Assembly: GCF_017573545.1 (NCBI RefSeq)
Contig: NZ_JAGEOK010000017.1
Span: forward strand, 1-64,000
Origin: Actinomadura nitritigenes
Lineage (GTDB): Bacteria; Actinomycetota; Actinomycetes; Streptosporangiales; Streptosporangiaceae
Reading direction: 5' to 3'
Length of the DNA stretch: 64,000 nucleotides
Each line of letters begins with the position of its first letter. Positions within the stretch are counted from its first letter, which is position 1. Shown one piece after another: positions 41,524 through 50,454 of this stretch. The notes beneath the pieces were generated by a model. That model had not been told where the DNA came from. It did no database searches and was given only the letters and a program-made list of their open reading frames with translations. Both the position numbers and the translations under genes were made by a program.

Positions 41524-43185
41524 ATGCCGGTCCCCCGCTCGATCCTCGGCACGCAGGACATCGGCGACCTGGACCTCGCGGTCGTCGCCGGCGCGTGGCC
41601 GGACGACGTCCGCGGCCACTTCGTCGTCAGCACCTCCGACCAGCGCACCCATCCCGTCCACGCGTTCTTCGGCGACGGGATCATCGCGCGGCTGCCGCTC
41701 CGCCCGGACGCGGACGGCCGGTTCCGCTGGCGCGCCCGGGTGATCGACACCCCGTCCGTCCGGCTGCGGCGCCGGCGCCCCGAGCTGTTCACCGCCGGGC
41801 CCGTCGGCACCAGCTCGCCGTGGGGGTTCGTCAACGCCGCCAACACCGCGCCGCTGCCGTGGGGCGACCGGCTGTTCGCCACCTGGGACGCGGGCCGGCC
41901 CGTCGAGGTCGACCCCGTCACGCTGGGGTTCGTCGCCGAGGTCGGCCACCGCGACGACTGGCGGCCCGCCATCGACCAGGCCGTGCTGCCGCTGATCTCC
42001 ACGTCCGCGCATCCGGTGGTCGACCCCGAGCGCGGCTGCCTGTGGACGGTCAGCCGCGACGTCATGACCGGCGCGGTCGCGGTGATCCGGTACGCGGGGG
42101 AGGGCGGCCGGGTCGAGCGCTGGGACGTGGAGGGCGCCGCCCTGCCGCAGGCCACGCACACGATCACGCAGACCCGCGACTGGCTCGTGCTCGCCGACAC
42201 CGCCTACAAGATCGACACCGACGAGGTGTTCGGCGCGGACCGCACCGTCGCCAACAACCCCGACGGGCCCGTCCTGCTGGTCCGCAAGGACGACCTGCGC
42301 CCCGGCGGCGGCACCGTGGCCTGCAAGGAGTTCCGGATCGCCCCCGAGGTCAACCACTTCTACGCGAAGTACGACGACTCCGGCGGCGTGCAGGTCGTCA
42401 TGGAGCACACGCCCGGCGTCGACATCGGCATGTACCTGCGCGAGGACGACCTCGACGCGTTCTGCCGCCCCGTCGACCCGGCGCTGCGCGGCATGTACTG
42501 CCACGGCATGACGCCCGCGCTCACCACCGTCCTGCTGTTCGACCCGGAGACCGGGACGGTGAGCGAGCGCGCCCGCGCCCGCGACCCGGAGCGCTGGTGG
42601 CAGGCCGAGCTGTCCGCGATCGACTGGAGCATCGAGGGGCAGACCGCCCCGACCCGGCACCACCTCGTCTACCTGGGCTTCCACCCGGAGGCGATCAACC
42701 AGCGGGCGCTGCGCAACTACACCGGCCGCATCGACGCCGACCTGTTCCCGCCGGAGGAGACGCCGGCGGTCCTGGTCAGCCACGACCGCGACGACCTGAG
42801 GCCGCTCGCCGAATGGACGTTCGCGCTCGACGACTACCCGACGTCGCCGTCGTTCGTCCCGCGCGGGCGCGGCGGCAGCCGGTACGCGGGCGCGGACCCG
42901 GGCGGGCACGACGGCTACCTCGTCGTCGCCGTCCACAACGACGACCGCTTCCGCGTCGAGCTGTTCGACGCCGCCGACGTCGGGCGCGGCCCGCTCGCCG
43001 TGCTGGCGCCGCCGCCCGGCACCACCGTCCCGTTCCTCATCCACTCCGCGTGGATGCCGGAGGCCGTCCCGGCGCCCGACCTGGAGCGGCTCGCCTTCGC
43101 CGACGACCTGGACGCCCGCCTGGACCAACTACCTCCCGACCTGCAGGCCGTCACCCGCGAGGTGGCCGCCGAACTCTCCCGTTGA
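41524..43185 (+). CDS. Carotenoid oxygenase (RPE65 family)
   Basis: A 553-residue seven-bladed propeller dioxygenase that cleaves carotenoid or stilbene-type double bonds. Iron-ligand histidines are visible in SAHPVVDP, ATHTITQT, a mid-protein NHFYAK/EHTPG region and the C-terminal FLIHSAWMPEA. The ATG at 41524 follows AGGAGG. No carotenoid biosynthesis genes are near. Confidence 0.85.
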   Translation: MPVPRSILGTQDIGDLDLAVVAGAWPDDVRGHFVVSTSDQRTHPVHAFFGDGIIARLPLRPDADGRFRWRARVIDTPSVRLRRRRPELFTAGPVGTSSPWGFVNAANTAPLPWGDRLFATWDAGRPVEVDPVTLGFVAEVGHRDDWRPAIDQAVLPLISTSAHPVVDPERGCLWTVSRDVMTGAVAVIRYAGEGGRVERWDVEGAALPQATHTITQTRDWLVLADTAYKIDTDEVFGADRTVANNPDGPVLLVRKDDLRPGGGTVACKEFRIAPEVNHFYAKYDDSGGVQVVMEHTPGVDIGMYLREDDLDAFCRPVDPALRGMYCHGMTPALTTVLLFDPETGTVSERARARDPERWWQAELSAIDWSIEGQTAPTRHHLVYLGFHPEAINQRALRNYTGRIDADLFPPEETPAVLVSHDRDDLRPLAEWTFALDDYPTSPSFVPRGRGGSRYAGADPGGHDGYLVVAVHNDDRFRVELFDAADVGRGPLAVLAPPPGTTVPFLIHSAWMPEAVPAPDLERLAFADDLDARLDQLPPDLQAVTREVAAELSR

Positions 43186-43237
43186 CCTGTGGCGTGCCGC
43201 CCTCATGACGCGCCGCACGAGGGCGACACGGCACAGC

Positions 43238-44002
43238 TCACCGGGGTTGGAGGTCGGCGCAGGTGTGCTCGTCGGGGAGGAGGGGACGCAGGCGGACGGT
43301 GTAGGTCTTGCCGCCGCTGCGCCAGGCGGTGCCGAGATCCGTCGCCGGGACCTTCGCCGGAGCGGCGAGCGTGCAGACGGCGCCCGGGAGCCCCGTGCCC
43401 CGGCCCAGCGGCGCCAGCGGCCAGGTGCGGACCGGGCCGTCGGCCACCGCGCCCTCCGACGCGAGCACCGCGATCTTGGACGGCGCGTACGGCCGCGCGC
43501 CGGACGCAAGGTCGGCGGCGGGCCACCGGGCCGGATCGAGGCGCGCCTGGAACCGCACCGCGGGATCCGACTGCGTCTCCGGCAAGATGATCTTGGTATG
43601 CGCGTCGCCCATGGTGAACTCCAGCACGTTCGCGTCCATGACCTGCCCGGCGCTGACGGTGTGCGAGCGGCCGAGCCCGGCGGCGCGCGCCTCGTGCAGC
43701 AGGCGGTCCAGCGCCGCGGGCTTCAGCCGGTACTCGGTGACCCTCTCCCGCGCCGCGACGAGCGCGCGGCCCGTCGAGTAGAGCGAGAAGTCCGGCAGGC
43801 CGCCGCCGAGACCGACGATGCCGCCGGTCCTGCGCATCCGCAGGACGAGATGCTCGCCGCGCGCCGCGTCCTTCGTGGCGGACCCGGTGATCGGCAGCGA
43901 GTGCGGCGGCTTCTCCACCCCCGAGGCGCCGCCGCAGGCCGCCACCGTGCCCGCGCAGGCGAGCGCGGCGATCAAGCTGGTGCGTGTGTGCGAACCGGCC
44001 AT
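43238..44002 (-). CDS. Putative lipoprotein of unknown function
   Basis: A 254-residue protein with a lipoprotein signal ending in TVAACGG (Cys23). The mature part is beta-rich with no recognised domain. It is divergent from bioD. The ATG at 44002 starts a standard signal peptide. Confidence 0.75.
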   Translation of the reverse strand: MAGSHTRTSLIAALACAGTVAACGGASGVEKPPHSLPITGSATKDAARGEHLVLRMRRTGGIVGLGGGLPDFSLYSTGRALVAARERVTEYRLKPAALDRLLHEARAAGLGRSHTVSAGQVMDANVLEFTMGDAHTKIILPETQSDPAVRFQARLDPARWPAADLASGARPYAPSKIAVLASEGAVADGPVRTWPLAPLGRGTGLPGAVCTLAAPAKVPATDLGTAWRSGGKTYTVRLRPLLPDEHTCADLQPR

Positions 44003-44116
44003 GCGTCTTCGACGCGCCGCCGCCCCGCCCGGTTCCCCCGAATACAAATCCGGCGGTGGAAAGACTGTGGACTCTGCGACCGGCCGGCTCCCGCTCCGCA
44101 CGCTAATGTGCCGGGC

Positions 44117-44842
44117 GTGAGTGTGCTCGTAGTGACCGGGACCTGTACGGGCGTCGGCAAGACGATCGTCACCGCGGCGCTGGCCGCCGTCGCCGCCGCG
44201 CGCGGCGCGTCGGTCGCCGTGGTCAAGCCCGGGCAGACCGGGATGGGCGGCGGCGAGCCCGGCGACCTCGACGAGGTGCGGCGGCTCGCCGGCATCGAGG
44301 ACGTGCACGAGTCCGCGCGCTTCCCCGACCCGCTGTCGCCCGCCGCCGCGGCCCGCCGCGCCGGAGTCCCGCCCGTCCGGCTGCCCGACGTCGCCAAGCA
44401 CGTCCAGGAGCTCGCCGCGACCCGCCGGCTCGTGCTGGTGGAGGGCGCGGGCGGCCTGCTCGTCCGCTACGACGAGGAGGGCACCACCATCGCCGACCTC
44501 GCCCGCTGGCTCGGCGCCGCGGTCGTCGTGGCGACCCGTCCCGACCTCGGCACGCTCAACCACACCGCGCTCACGCTGGAGGCGATGGCGCACCGCGGCG
44601 TGCAGCTCGCCGGCGTGGTCATCGGGGCCTGGCCGGACGACCCGGATCTGGCGATGCGCAGCAACATCCGGGACCTGGAGACCATCGCGGCGCGCCCGCT
44701 GTCCGGCGCGCTCCCGGCCGGCGCGTCCGCGCTCGACCCGGCCGAGTTCCTGGTCGCCGCGCACCGCGGCCTGGCCCCGGCGTTCGGCGGCTCGTTCGAC
44801 GCCGCCGCCTTCCGCGAGGCGCACGCCCCCGCCCCGGAGTGA
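44117..44842 (+). CDS. bioD: Dethiobiotin synthetase
   Basis: A 241-residue ATPase of biotin synthesis that closes the ureido ring. P-loop GTCTGVGKT (Cys at a usually Gly position), VVKPGQTG and VEGAGGLLV are family motifs. TAATGT at 44104-44109 lies seven bases before the GTG with no Shine-Dalgarno, so it is probably leaderless. bioF lies 0.9 kb away on the other strand, separated by dasR. Confidence 0.9.
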   Translation: MSVLVVTGTCTGVGKTIVTAALAAVAAARGASVAVVKPGQTGMGGGEPGDLDEVRRLAGIEDVHESARFPDPLSPAAAARRAGVPPVRLPDVAKHVQELAATRRLVLVEGAGGLLVRYDEEGTTIADLARWLGAAVVVATRPDLGTLNHTALTLEAMAHRGVQLAGVVIGAWPDDPDLAMRSNIRDLETIAARPLSGALPAGASALDPAEFLVAAHRGLAPAFGGSFDAAAFREAHAPAPE

Positions 44843-44858
44843 CCCCCGCCCGACTTCG

Positions 44859-44900
44859 CCGGGGCTGTGTCCCCGAGGGGGACGCACCTCACGGCCCCGG
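44859..44900. terminator. Bidirectional hairpin between bioD and dasR
   Basis: Outer arms CCGGGGC and GCCCCGG enclose an inner TCCCC-gag-GGGGA stem. It fills the gap between two convergent genes and could end transcription from both sides. Confidence 0.55.
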
Positions 44901-44908
44901 TCGGCTGA

Positions 44909-45718
44909 TCAGGTGTCGCGGCGCAGGCGGGTGATGAACTTGTACCGGTCGCCCCGGTACATGGACTGCGCCCACTCGACGGGCTGGCCCGTCCTGTCGA
45001 ACGCGTGCCGGGACAGCAGCAGCATCGGCAGGCCGACGTCGACGCCGAGGAGCTGCGCGTCGTGCGGGGTCGCCAGCACCGTCTCGATCGTCTCCTCCGC
45101 CTCCGTCAGGTGGACGTCGTAGGCGGTGGCGAGGGTCTCGTACAGGGAGCGGTGCCGGGGCAGCTCGCGGCGCAGGCCCGGGAAGCGGCGGGCCGGGAGG
45201 TGCGAGGTGTCGACCGACATCGGCTCCCCGTCGGCGAGCCGGAGCCGGTGGACGCGCAGCACCCGGCCGCCCGGCCGGATGCACAGCAGCGAGGCGAGGC
45301 GCTCGTCGGCGCTGACGTAGCCGGCGTCCAGGATGCGGGTCTCGGGGCGCAGCCCGTGGTGCCGCATGTCCTCGGTGTAGGAGACGAGCTGGAGCTCCTG
45401 CGACACCTTCGGCTTCGCGACGAACGTGCCCTTGCCCTGGATCCGCTGCAGGCGCCCCTCGACGACGAGTTCGGCGAGGGCCTGCCGGACGGTGGTCCGG
45501 GACGTCTCGTACTTCTCCGCCAGCGCCCGCTCAGGAGGCAGCGGGCTGCCGGGCGGCAGCGACTGGATGAGCTCGACGAGGAGTTCTTTGAGCTTGTAGT
45601 ACTTCGGGATGCGCGGCGCCTGGTTGGTGTGGTGCTTGCCCAGGTCGCCCAGTGCCGCCCGATCGAATCCGCGCTCGAATCCGTCCCCGTGCCGGGGCCC
45701 GCCCCTGACCTCCGTCAC
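44909..45718 (-). CDS. dasR: GntR/HutC-family regulator, DasR-like
   Basis: A 269-residue regulator. N-terminal winged helix (IPKYYKLKELLVELIQ, then SRTTVRQALAELVVEGRL) and a C-terminal UTRA ligand domain. Length and whole-protein resemblance point to DasR, which senses glucosamine-6-phosphate and governs GlcNAc use and development in Streptomyces. The GTG start has GAGGAG upstream. It sits between bioD and bioF; no clear TGGTCTAGACCA-type site was seen in this window. Confidence 0.85.
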   Translation of the reverse strand: MTEVRGGPRHGDGFERGFDRAALGDLGKHHTNQAPRIPKYYKLKELLVELIQSLPPGSPLPPERALAEKYETSRTTVRQALAELVVEGRLQRIQGKGTFVAKPKVSQELQLVSYTEDMRHHGLRPETRILDAGYVSADERLASLLCIRPGGRVLRVHRLRLADGEPMSVDTSHLPARRFPGLRRELPRHRSLYETLATAYDVHLTEAEETIETVLATPHDAQLLGVDVGLPMLLLSRHAFDRTGQPVEWAQSMYRGDRYKFITRLRRDT

Positions 45719-45755
45719 GGCATCTCCTCACGTTCATCATCGGTTTCCCCCGATG

Positions 45756-46922
45756 TTATGCGTGAAGACTACGGCCGGTAGAGCGGGCGATCTCCGCCAG
45801 GGCCGTCCGCAGCCTTGTGAGGTCGGACTCGTCGACCGTCGCGCGCGCGGTGAGCCGCAGGCACGCCCGGCCCTTCGGGACGGACGGGGGACGGAAGCAG
45901 CCGACGCGCAGCCCGTGCTCAGCACAGATTCCGGCGGCGCGCACCGCGTCGCCGGGCTCGCCGAGGAACACCGGGACGACGGCGGCGGCCGGGTCGGCGG
46001 TCTCCAGACCGGAACCGGCCGCGAGGTTTGCCATCCGGCGGGCGGTGGCACGCGCCCGGCCGGGCAGGCCCGGGTCGTCCTCCAGCACGTCGAGGGCGGC
46101 GAGGGCGGCGCCCGCGGCGGGCGGGTTCAGGCCGGAGTCGAAGATGAACGAGCGGCCGGTGTCCAGCAGCGCCTGGACCACCTCGGGCGCGCCGAGGACG
46201 GCGCCGCCCTGCGCGGCCAGCGACTTCGACAGGGTGAGCGTGAGGATCACGTCGGGCTCGCCGGCCAGGCCCGCGGCGTGCGCGGCGCCGCGGCCGCCGT
46301 CGCCGACGACGCCGAGCGCGTGCGCCTCGTCGATCACCAGCAGCGCCCCGTGCGCCCGCGCGGCGCGGTGCAGCTCCGCCAGCGGCGCGAGGTCGCCGTC
46401 CACGGAGAACACCGCGTCGGTGACGACGATCGCGTGGTCTTCGTCACGTTCGGCGAGGGCCCGCTCGACGGCGCCGGGGTCCCGGTGCGGGACGATCGCC
46501 ACGCGGGCCCGCGACAGCCGGCACGCGTCCACGATCGAGGCGTGGTTGACCTGGTCGGACACCACCAGCGTGCCGGGCCCCGACAGCGCGGTGACGGCGC
46601 CGAGGTTGGCCAGGAAGCCGGAGGAGAACACCAGCCCGGCGGCGCTGCCGGTGAACGCGGCGAGCCGCCGGTCCAGCTCGGCGTGCAGCGCGGTCGTGCC
46701 GGTGACCAGCCGGGACCCGGTCGACCCGGTGCCCCACTCGCGCGCGGCGGCGGCCGCGCCCGCCACCAGGCGGGGGTCGCGGGACAGGCCCAGGTAGTCG
46801 TTGGACGCGAGGTCGGCCAGGCCGTCGTGGTCGGCGGCGCGGGGGCGCAGCGTCCGCCGCAGGCCCGCCTCGGCGCGCCGGGCGGCGGCGTCCCGGAGCC
46901 TGGCGAGGGGGTCGTCGGTCAT
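45756..46922 (-). CDS. bioF: 8-amino-7-oxononanoate synthase
   Basis: A 388-residue PLP enzyme that condenses pimeloyl-thioester with alanine. It has NDYLGL near the start, GTGSTGSRLVTG, DEAHALGVVG, and the lysine in TLSLSKSLAAQGG-type context (LTLSKSLAAQGG). A CAGGAT box six bases before the ATG and no strong Shine-Dalgarno suggest a leaderless start. It is divergent from pdtaS. Confidence 0.92.
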   Translation of the reverse strand: MTDDPLARLRDAAARRAEAGLRRTLRPRAADHDGLADLASNDYLGLSRDPRLVAGAAAAAREWGTGSTGSRLVTGTTALHAELDRRLAAFTGSAAGLVFSSGFLANLGAVTALSGPGTLVVSDQVNHASIVDACRLSRARVAIVPHRDPGAVERALAERDEDHAIVVTDAVFSVDGDLAPLAELHRAARAHGALLVIDEAHALGVVGDGGRGAAHAAGLAGEPDVILTLTLSKSLAAQGGAVLGAPEVVQALLDTGRSFIFDSGLNPPAAGAALAALDVLEDDPGLPGRARATARRMANLAAGSGLETADPAAAVVPVFLGEPGDAVRAAGICAEHGLRVGCFRPPSVPKGRACLRLTARATVDESDLTRLRTALAEIARSTGRSLHA

Positions 46923-46995
46923 GCCCGAATCCTGCCAGGTCGGGGGCGGCGGGCACGGCGCCGGGGCACCGGAACGAATGGGCGATGATGGTCGT

Positions 46996-48702
46996 GTGCC
47001 TACCTTGACCGATCTGGTCCGCGACCACACCGACCTCACCGAGACCGATGTGGAGTGGCTGCACGCGCTGGTGTCGGACTGGCAGCTCCTCGCCGACCTG
47101 TCGTTCGCGGACCTGCTGCTGTGGGTACCGCTGCGGTCCGGGGCGGAGATCCCGGCCGACGGGCCGCCCGCCCGGGGCGGGCGGCGCGGGGGCGGCACGA
47201 TCGACACCGGCGCGGCCGTGCAGGGCTGGGTGGCGATCGCGCAGATGCGGCCGACGACCGGCCCCACCGCCTACCCCGAGGACCTGGTCGGCAAGGTCGT
47301 CCGGACGGGCCGGCGCGGGCTGATCGACGTGGCGTGGCGGGAGCGGCGGATCGTCCGGGAGGGCGACCCGGAGTGGGGCAGCGGCATCCCGGTCCGGGAG
47401 GAGTCGATCCCGGTGCGCCGCGGCGCCAAGGTCCTCGGGGTGATCCAGCGCAGCACCAACCTCAGCTCGGCGCGCACCCCGTCCCGGCTGGAGCTGACCT
47501 ACCTGCAGAGCGCCAGCGACCTCGCCAAGATGATCTCCGAGGGGCGCTTCCCGGTGCCGGGCGAGGAGCCGAACATGGTCCGCTCGCCGCGCGTCGGCGA
47601 CGGGCTGATGCGGCTCGACCGCTCCGGCGGCGTCACCTACGCCAGCCCGAACGCCCAGTCCGCCTACCGGCGCCTCGGCCTGCCGTCCGACCTGGTCGGC
47701 GAGTCGCTCGGCAAGGTCACCGCCGACCTGTGCGACACCGGCGAGCCGCTGGAGGAGGCGCTCAGCGTGGTCCTCAGCGGGCGGGCGCCGCGCGAGGTGG
47801 AGGTCGAGGCGAACGGCTCGGTCATGCAGCTGCGGACGATCCCGCTGGTGGTCGGCGGCACCCGGATCGGCGCGATCGTGCTGTGCCGGGACGTCACCGA
47901 GCTGCGCTGGCGCGACCGGGAGCTGATGACCAAGGACGCCACCATCCGGGAGATCCACCACCGGGTGAAGAACAACCTGCAGACCGTCGCGGCGCTGCTG
48001 CGGCTGCAGGCGCGGCGGCTGCGGATCCCGGAGGGGCGGGCGGCGCTGGACGAGGCGGTCCGCCGCGTCGGGTCGATCGCGATCGTGCACGAGACCCTCT
48101 CGCACACCCCGGACGAGCTGATCGACTTCGACGACATCGCGGACCGGGTGATCATGATGGCGGGGGAGGTGTCCACCCCGGAGACCAAGGTCACCCCGAA
48201 GCGCACCGGCAGCTTCGGGGTGCTGCCCGCCGAGGTCGCGACGCCGCTGGCGATGGCGCTCACCGAGCTGCTGCAGAACGCGCTGGAGCACGGCCTCGCC
48301 AGCCGGTTCGGCACCCTGGAGGTCGTCGCGCACCGCTACGGCGAGGGCGACCCGCCCCGCGAACCGGCCGGCGTGACGGTCTGGGGCGAGTGGCCCGGCT
48401 CCGACGCGCACGACCCGCGCGTCCGGGAGGAGGCGCACGACCGGGACGCGCCCGGCGCGCGCGAGCCCACCGGCCCGCGGCTCGTCACGATCGTCGCCGA
48501 CGACGGCGTCGGCCTGCCCCCGGACTTCGACGTGGAGAGCAGCAACAGCCTCGGCCTGCAGATCGTCCGCACCCTGATCGTCGGCGAGCTGGGCGGCAGC
48601 CTCGACTTCCGCGACCGGCCCGGCGGCGGCACCGAGGTCATCGTCGACGTCCCCCTCGACTACAGCACCCGGCTCCACGGCCCCCGATCGGCCCAGCAGT
48701 AG
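46996..48702 (+). CDS. pdtaS: Sensor histidine kinase PdtaS
   Basis: A 568-residue soluble kinase: GAF-like N-terminus, PAS domain around residues 190-300, then a HisKA_2 dimerisation helix with EIHHRVKNNLQTVAALL (phospho-acceptor His) and a C-terminal ATPase domain containing ELLQNALEHG and DDGVGLP. In Mycobacterium PdtaS pairs with the antiterminator PdtaR; no such partner is beside it here. It converges with whiB1, as in the conserved actinobacterial neighbourhood. Confidence 0.88.
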   Translation: MPTLTDLVRDHTDLTETDVEWLHALVSDWQLLADLSFADLLLWVPLRSGAEIPADGPPARGGRRGGGTIDTGAAVQGWVAIAQMRPTTGPTAYPEDLVGKVVRTGRRGLIDVAWRERRIVREGDPEWGSGIPVREESIPVRRGAKVLGVIQRSTNLSSARTPSRLELTYLQSASDLAKMISEGRFPVPGEEPNMVRSPRVGDGLMRLDRSGGVTYASPNAQSAYRRLGLPSDLVGESLGKVTADLCDTGEPLEEALSVVLSGRAPREVEVEANGSVMQLRTIPLVVGGTRIGAIVLCRDVTELRWRDRELMTKDATIREIHHRVKNNLQTVAALLRLQARRLRIPEGRAALDEAVRRVGSIAIVHETLSHTPDELIDFDDIADRVIMMAGEVSTPETKVTPKRTGSFGVLPAEVATPLAMALTELLQNALEHGLASRFGTLEVVAHRYGEGDPPREPAGVTVWGEWPGSDAHDPRVREEAHDRDAPGAREPTGPRLVTIVADDGVGLPPDFDVESSNSLGLQIVRTLIVGELGGSLDFRDRPGGGTEVIVDVPLDYSTRLHGPRSAQQ

Positions 48703-48762
48703 CGGCCCGTCCCCGGGATCCGGCGCCGTGCGGTCCGGCTCGCGGCACCCCGGAGACACCGA

Positions 48763-48794
48763 GTGCCCGCGGCCTGTCTCCAGGCGGCGGGCAC
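48763..48794. terminator. Hairpin between convergent pdtaS and whiB1
   Basis: GTGCCCGC (48763-48770) and GCGGGCAC (48787-48794) are perfect arms. A second pair, GGAGACA (from 48752) with TGTCTCC (ending 48782), interlocks with the first, so only one can form unless a pseudoknot is made. Confidence 0.45.
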
Positions 48795-48881
48795 GTCGAG
48801 GTGCGGTACGGGCGACGCCGGGGTTTCCGGCCCTGGGGGTTCGGAGGCGGCGCCGCTCGGTGCTGCGAGCGGGGGAGTGGG

Positions 48882-49142
48882 TCAGAGACCGGCGTTGGCG
48901 CGGGCGCGGGCACGGCTGGCGCGGCGCTTGAGGGCGCGGCGCTCGTCCTCGCCCATCCCGCCCCAGACGCCCGAGTCCTGGCCGGACTCCAGCGCCCAGC
49001 GCAGGCAGGCGTCGGTGACGTCGCAGCGGCGGCACACCTGCTTGGCCTCTTCGATCTGCAGGATCGCGGGCCCGGTGTTGCCGATCGGGAAGAACAGCTC
49101 GGGGTCCACGTCACGGCAGGCAGCGCGGTGGCGCCAGTCCAT
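48882..49142 (-). CDS. whiB1: WhiB1/WblE iron-sulfur transcription factor
   Basis: An 86-residue WhiB protein with four cysteine cluster ligands (Cys9, Cys37, Cys40, Cys46 in the CRRCDVTDAC arrangement), the GVWGGMGEDERR turn and a basic ALKRRASRARARA tail. The sequence follows WhiB1 of Mycobacterium and WblE of Streptomyces, an essential [4Fe-4S], NO-sensitive regulator. The ATG at 49142 has GAAGGAG eight bases before it. A CRP-type site lies just upstream. Confidence 0.93.
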   Translation of the reverse strand: MDWRHRAACRDVDPELFFPIGNTGPAILQIEEAKQVCRRCDVTDACLRWALESGQDSGVWGGMGEDERRALKRRASRARARANAGL

Positions 49143-49184
49143 GCGGTCCACTCCTTCGTCAGGTGGTGTGAGACACTCCACGTT

Positions 49185-49200
49185 TGTGAACGGTTTCACA
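49185..49200 (-). promoter_or_regulatory. CRP-type binding site upstream of whiB1
   Basis: TGTGA-N6-TCACA, a perfect match to the CRP/FNR-family palindrome, 43-58 bases before the whiB1 ATG. In M. tuberculosis whiB1 is known to be controlled by the cAMP receptor protein, so the same link is likely here. Confidence 0.7.
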
Positions 49201-49343
49201 TGTCGCGAACGCCCGGAGCGGCGGTGGCCGGCGATCCGAGGGTGATTGTTCCGCGGCGCTGCGATCAGGAGGCGGACGACGTTGGGGCCCCTGTCGGCTG
49301 GCGCACTTTGAGCGTGTCAGCCGGGCGCGGGCAGACGCAAGAC

Positions 49344-49365
49344 CTTTGAGAAAGGATTCTCAAAG
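49344..49365. promoter_or_regulatory. Perfect 9-bp inverted repeat (CTTTGAGAA...TTCTCAAAG)
   Basis: CTTTGAGAA and TTCTCAAAG are separated by AGGA. It is AT-rich, 202-223 bases before whiB1 and 73 bases beyond the 3' end of the lipid kinase gene. There is no T-run, so an operator is likelier than a terminator. The shape recalls Fur- or MerR-type sites; the binder is unknown. Confidence 0.5.
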
Positions 49366-49437
49366 TATGGGTGTCGCATGTGTCACACCAGTGGGTCGGG
49401 CGTGTTACTTGGCCCCCGGCATGGCGTGACGGCGGTC

Positions 49438-50379
49438 TCAGATGAGGATGCGGACCGCCTTCGGCACCGAACGGAACGTCACACTGCGCTGTTCTCCGAG
49501 GTAGTCGCCGTCCAGCTGAAAGGCGATCGGACGGTCCGCGCGCAGGGTGACCTCCGTCGCATCGTGCACGTTCACCACGTCGCGTCCCTGCACCGGCCGG
49601 TTCCGCACGAGCATCATCTGAGCGAACGCCCCCAGGATGGGGCCCGCGGCCATCGTGCGCATCCCGAACACGTCCAGCCCGCGCGCGAAGTTCGACCTCG
49701 GGCTCGGATTCACCGGCAGCCGGCCCATGAAAGTCCACGGCGCGGTATTGGAGACGAACGCGAGGAACAGGCCCGCTTTCGGGGGGCGTCCCGGCACTTC
49801 CAGGGTCAGGGCCGGATGGCGCCGATCCGTGCCCGTGAAGAAATGGCGGACCGCGGCCCGCACGTACAGTGACGGATCGGCCTTCGCACCCGCGCCGCGG
49901 CGGCGTTCCACCTCCCGGACGACCTCGGCGTCCAGTCCCACGCCCGCGTTGAAGGTGAAATAGCGCTCCACGCCGTCCGGCAGGCACGCCGCGCCCAGCC
50001 CGACCGTCCGGTACCGCCCGGCGCGCAGCGCCTCCAGCACCGCCCGCGCCGCACCGACCGGGTCGTTCGGCAGCCCGAGCGCGCGGGCGAACACGTTCGC
50101 GCTCCCCGACGGCAGGACCGCGAGCGCGGGCAGGTCCGGGGACGGGCCGTCCGCGAGCAGGCCGTTCACCGTCTCGTTCACGGTGCCGTCGCCGCCGAGC
50201 GCGATCACCGCGTCGTAGCCCTTGTCGGCGGCCCGGCGGGCGAGCTCGGTCGCGTGCCCGCGGTGGGCGGTCTCGGCGATCTCGAGGTCGAGATCGCCGG
50301 TGAAGGCCCGGACGAGGATCTCGCGGGCCCGCCGGGAGGTCGAGGTCGCCTTGGGGTTGGCGATGAGCATGGCGCGCAC
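49438..50379 (-). CDS. Diacylglycerol kinase-like lipid kinase
   Basis: A 313-residue protein of the DagK/YegS/sphingosine kinase family: NPKAT near the start, ALGGDGTVNETVNGL (nucleotide loop), PSGSANVFARALGLP, and a C-terminal beta domain with FQLDGDYLGE. It probably phosphorylates diacylglycerol or another lipid alcohol. GTG at 50379 (MRAMLIANPKA) is chosen by homology. Confidence 0.88.
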   Translation of the reverse strand: MRAMLIANPKATSTSRRAREILVRAFTGDLDLEIAETAHRGHATELARRAADKGYDAVIALGGDGTVNETVNGLLADGPSPDLPALAVLPSGSANVFARALGLPNDPVGAARAVLEALRAGRYRTVGLGAACLPDGVERYFTFNAGVGLDAEVVREVERRRGAGAKADPSLYVRAAVRHFFTGTDRRHPALTLEVPGRPPKAGLFLAFVSNTAPWTFMGRLPVNPSPRSNFARGLDVFGMRTMAAGPILGAFAQMMLVRNRPVQGRDVVNVHDATEVTLRADRPIAFQLDGDYLGEQRSVTFRSVPKAVRILI

Positions 50380-50454
50380 GGCGCCAGCGTATCGAGCGTT
50401 TCCCGTGCGTTTCCCCACGCATCGGCCGCGGCGGCGGGCGAGTAGGGTTTCGTT

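Noticed and set aside
41524..43185. Carotenoid oxygenase as a lanthipeptide tailoring enzyme
   Set aside because: It has its own promoter, is separated by a convergent GNAT gene and a hairpin, and its family acts on polyenes.
44003..45755. DasR binding site near the biotin genes
   Set aside because: No TGGTCTAGACCA-like sequence could be found by eye in the bioD, dasR or bioF upstream regions.
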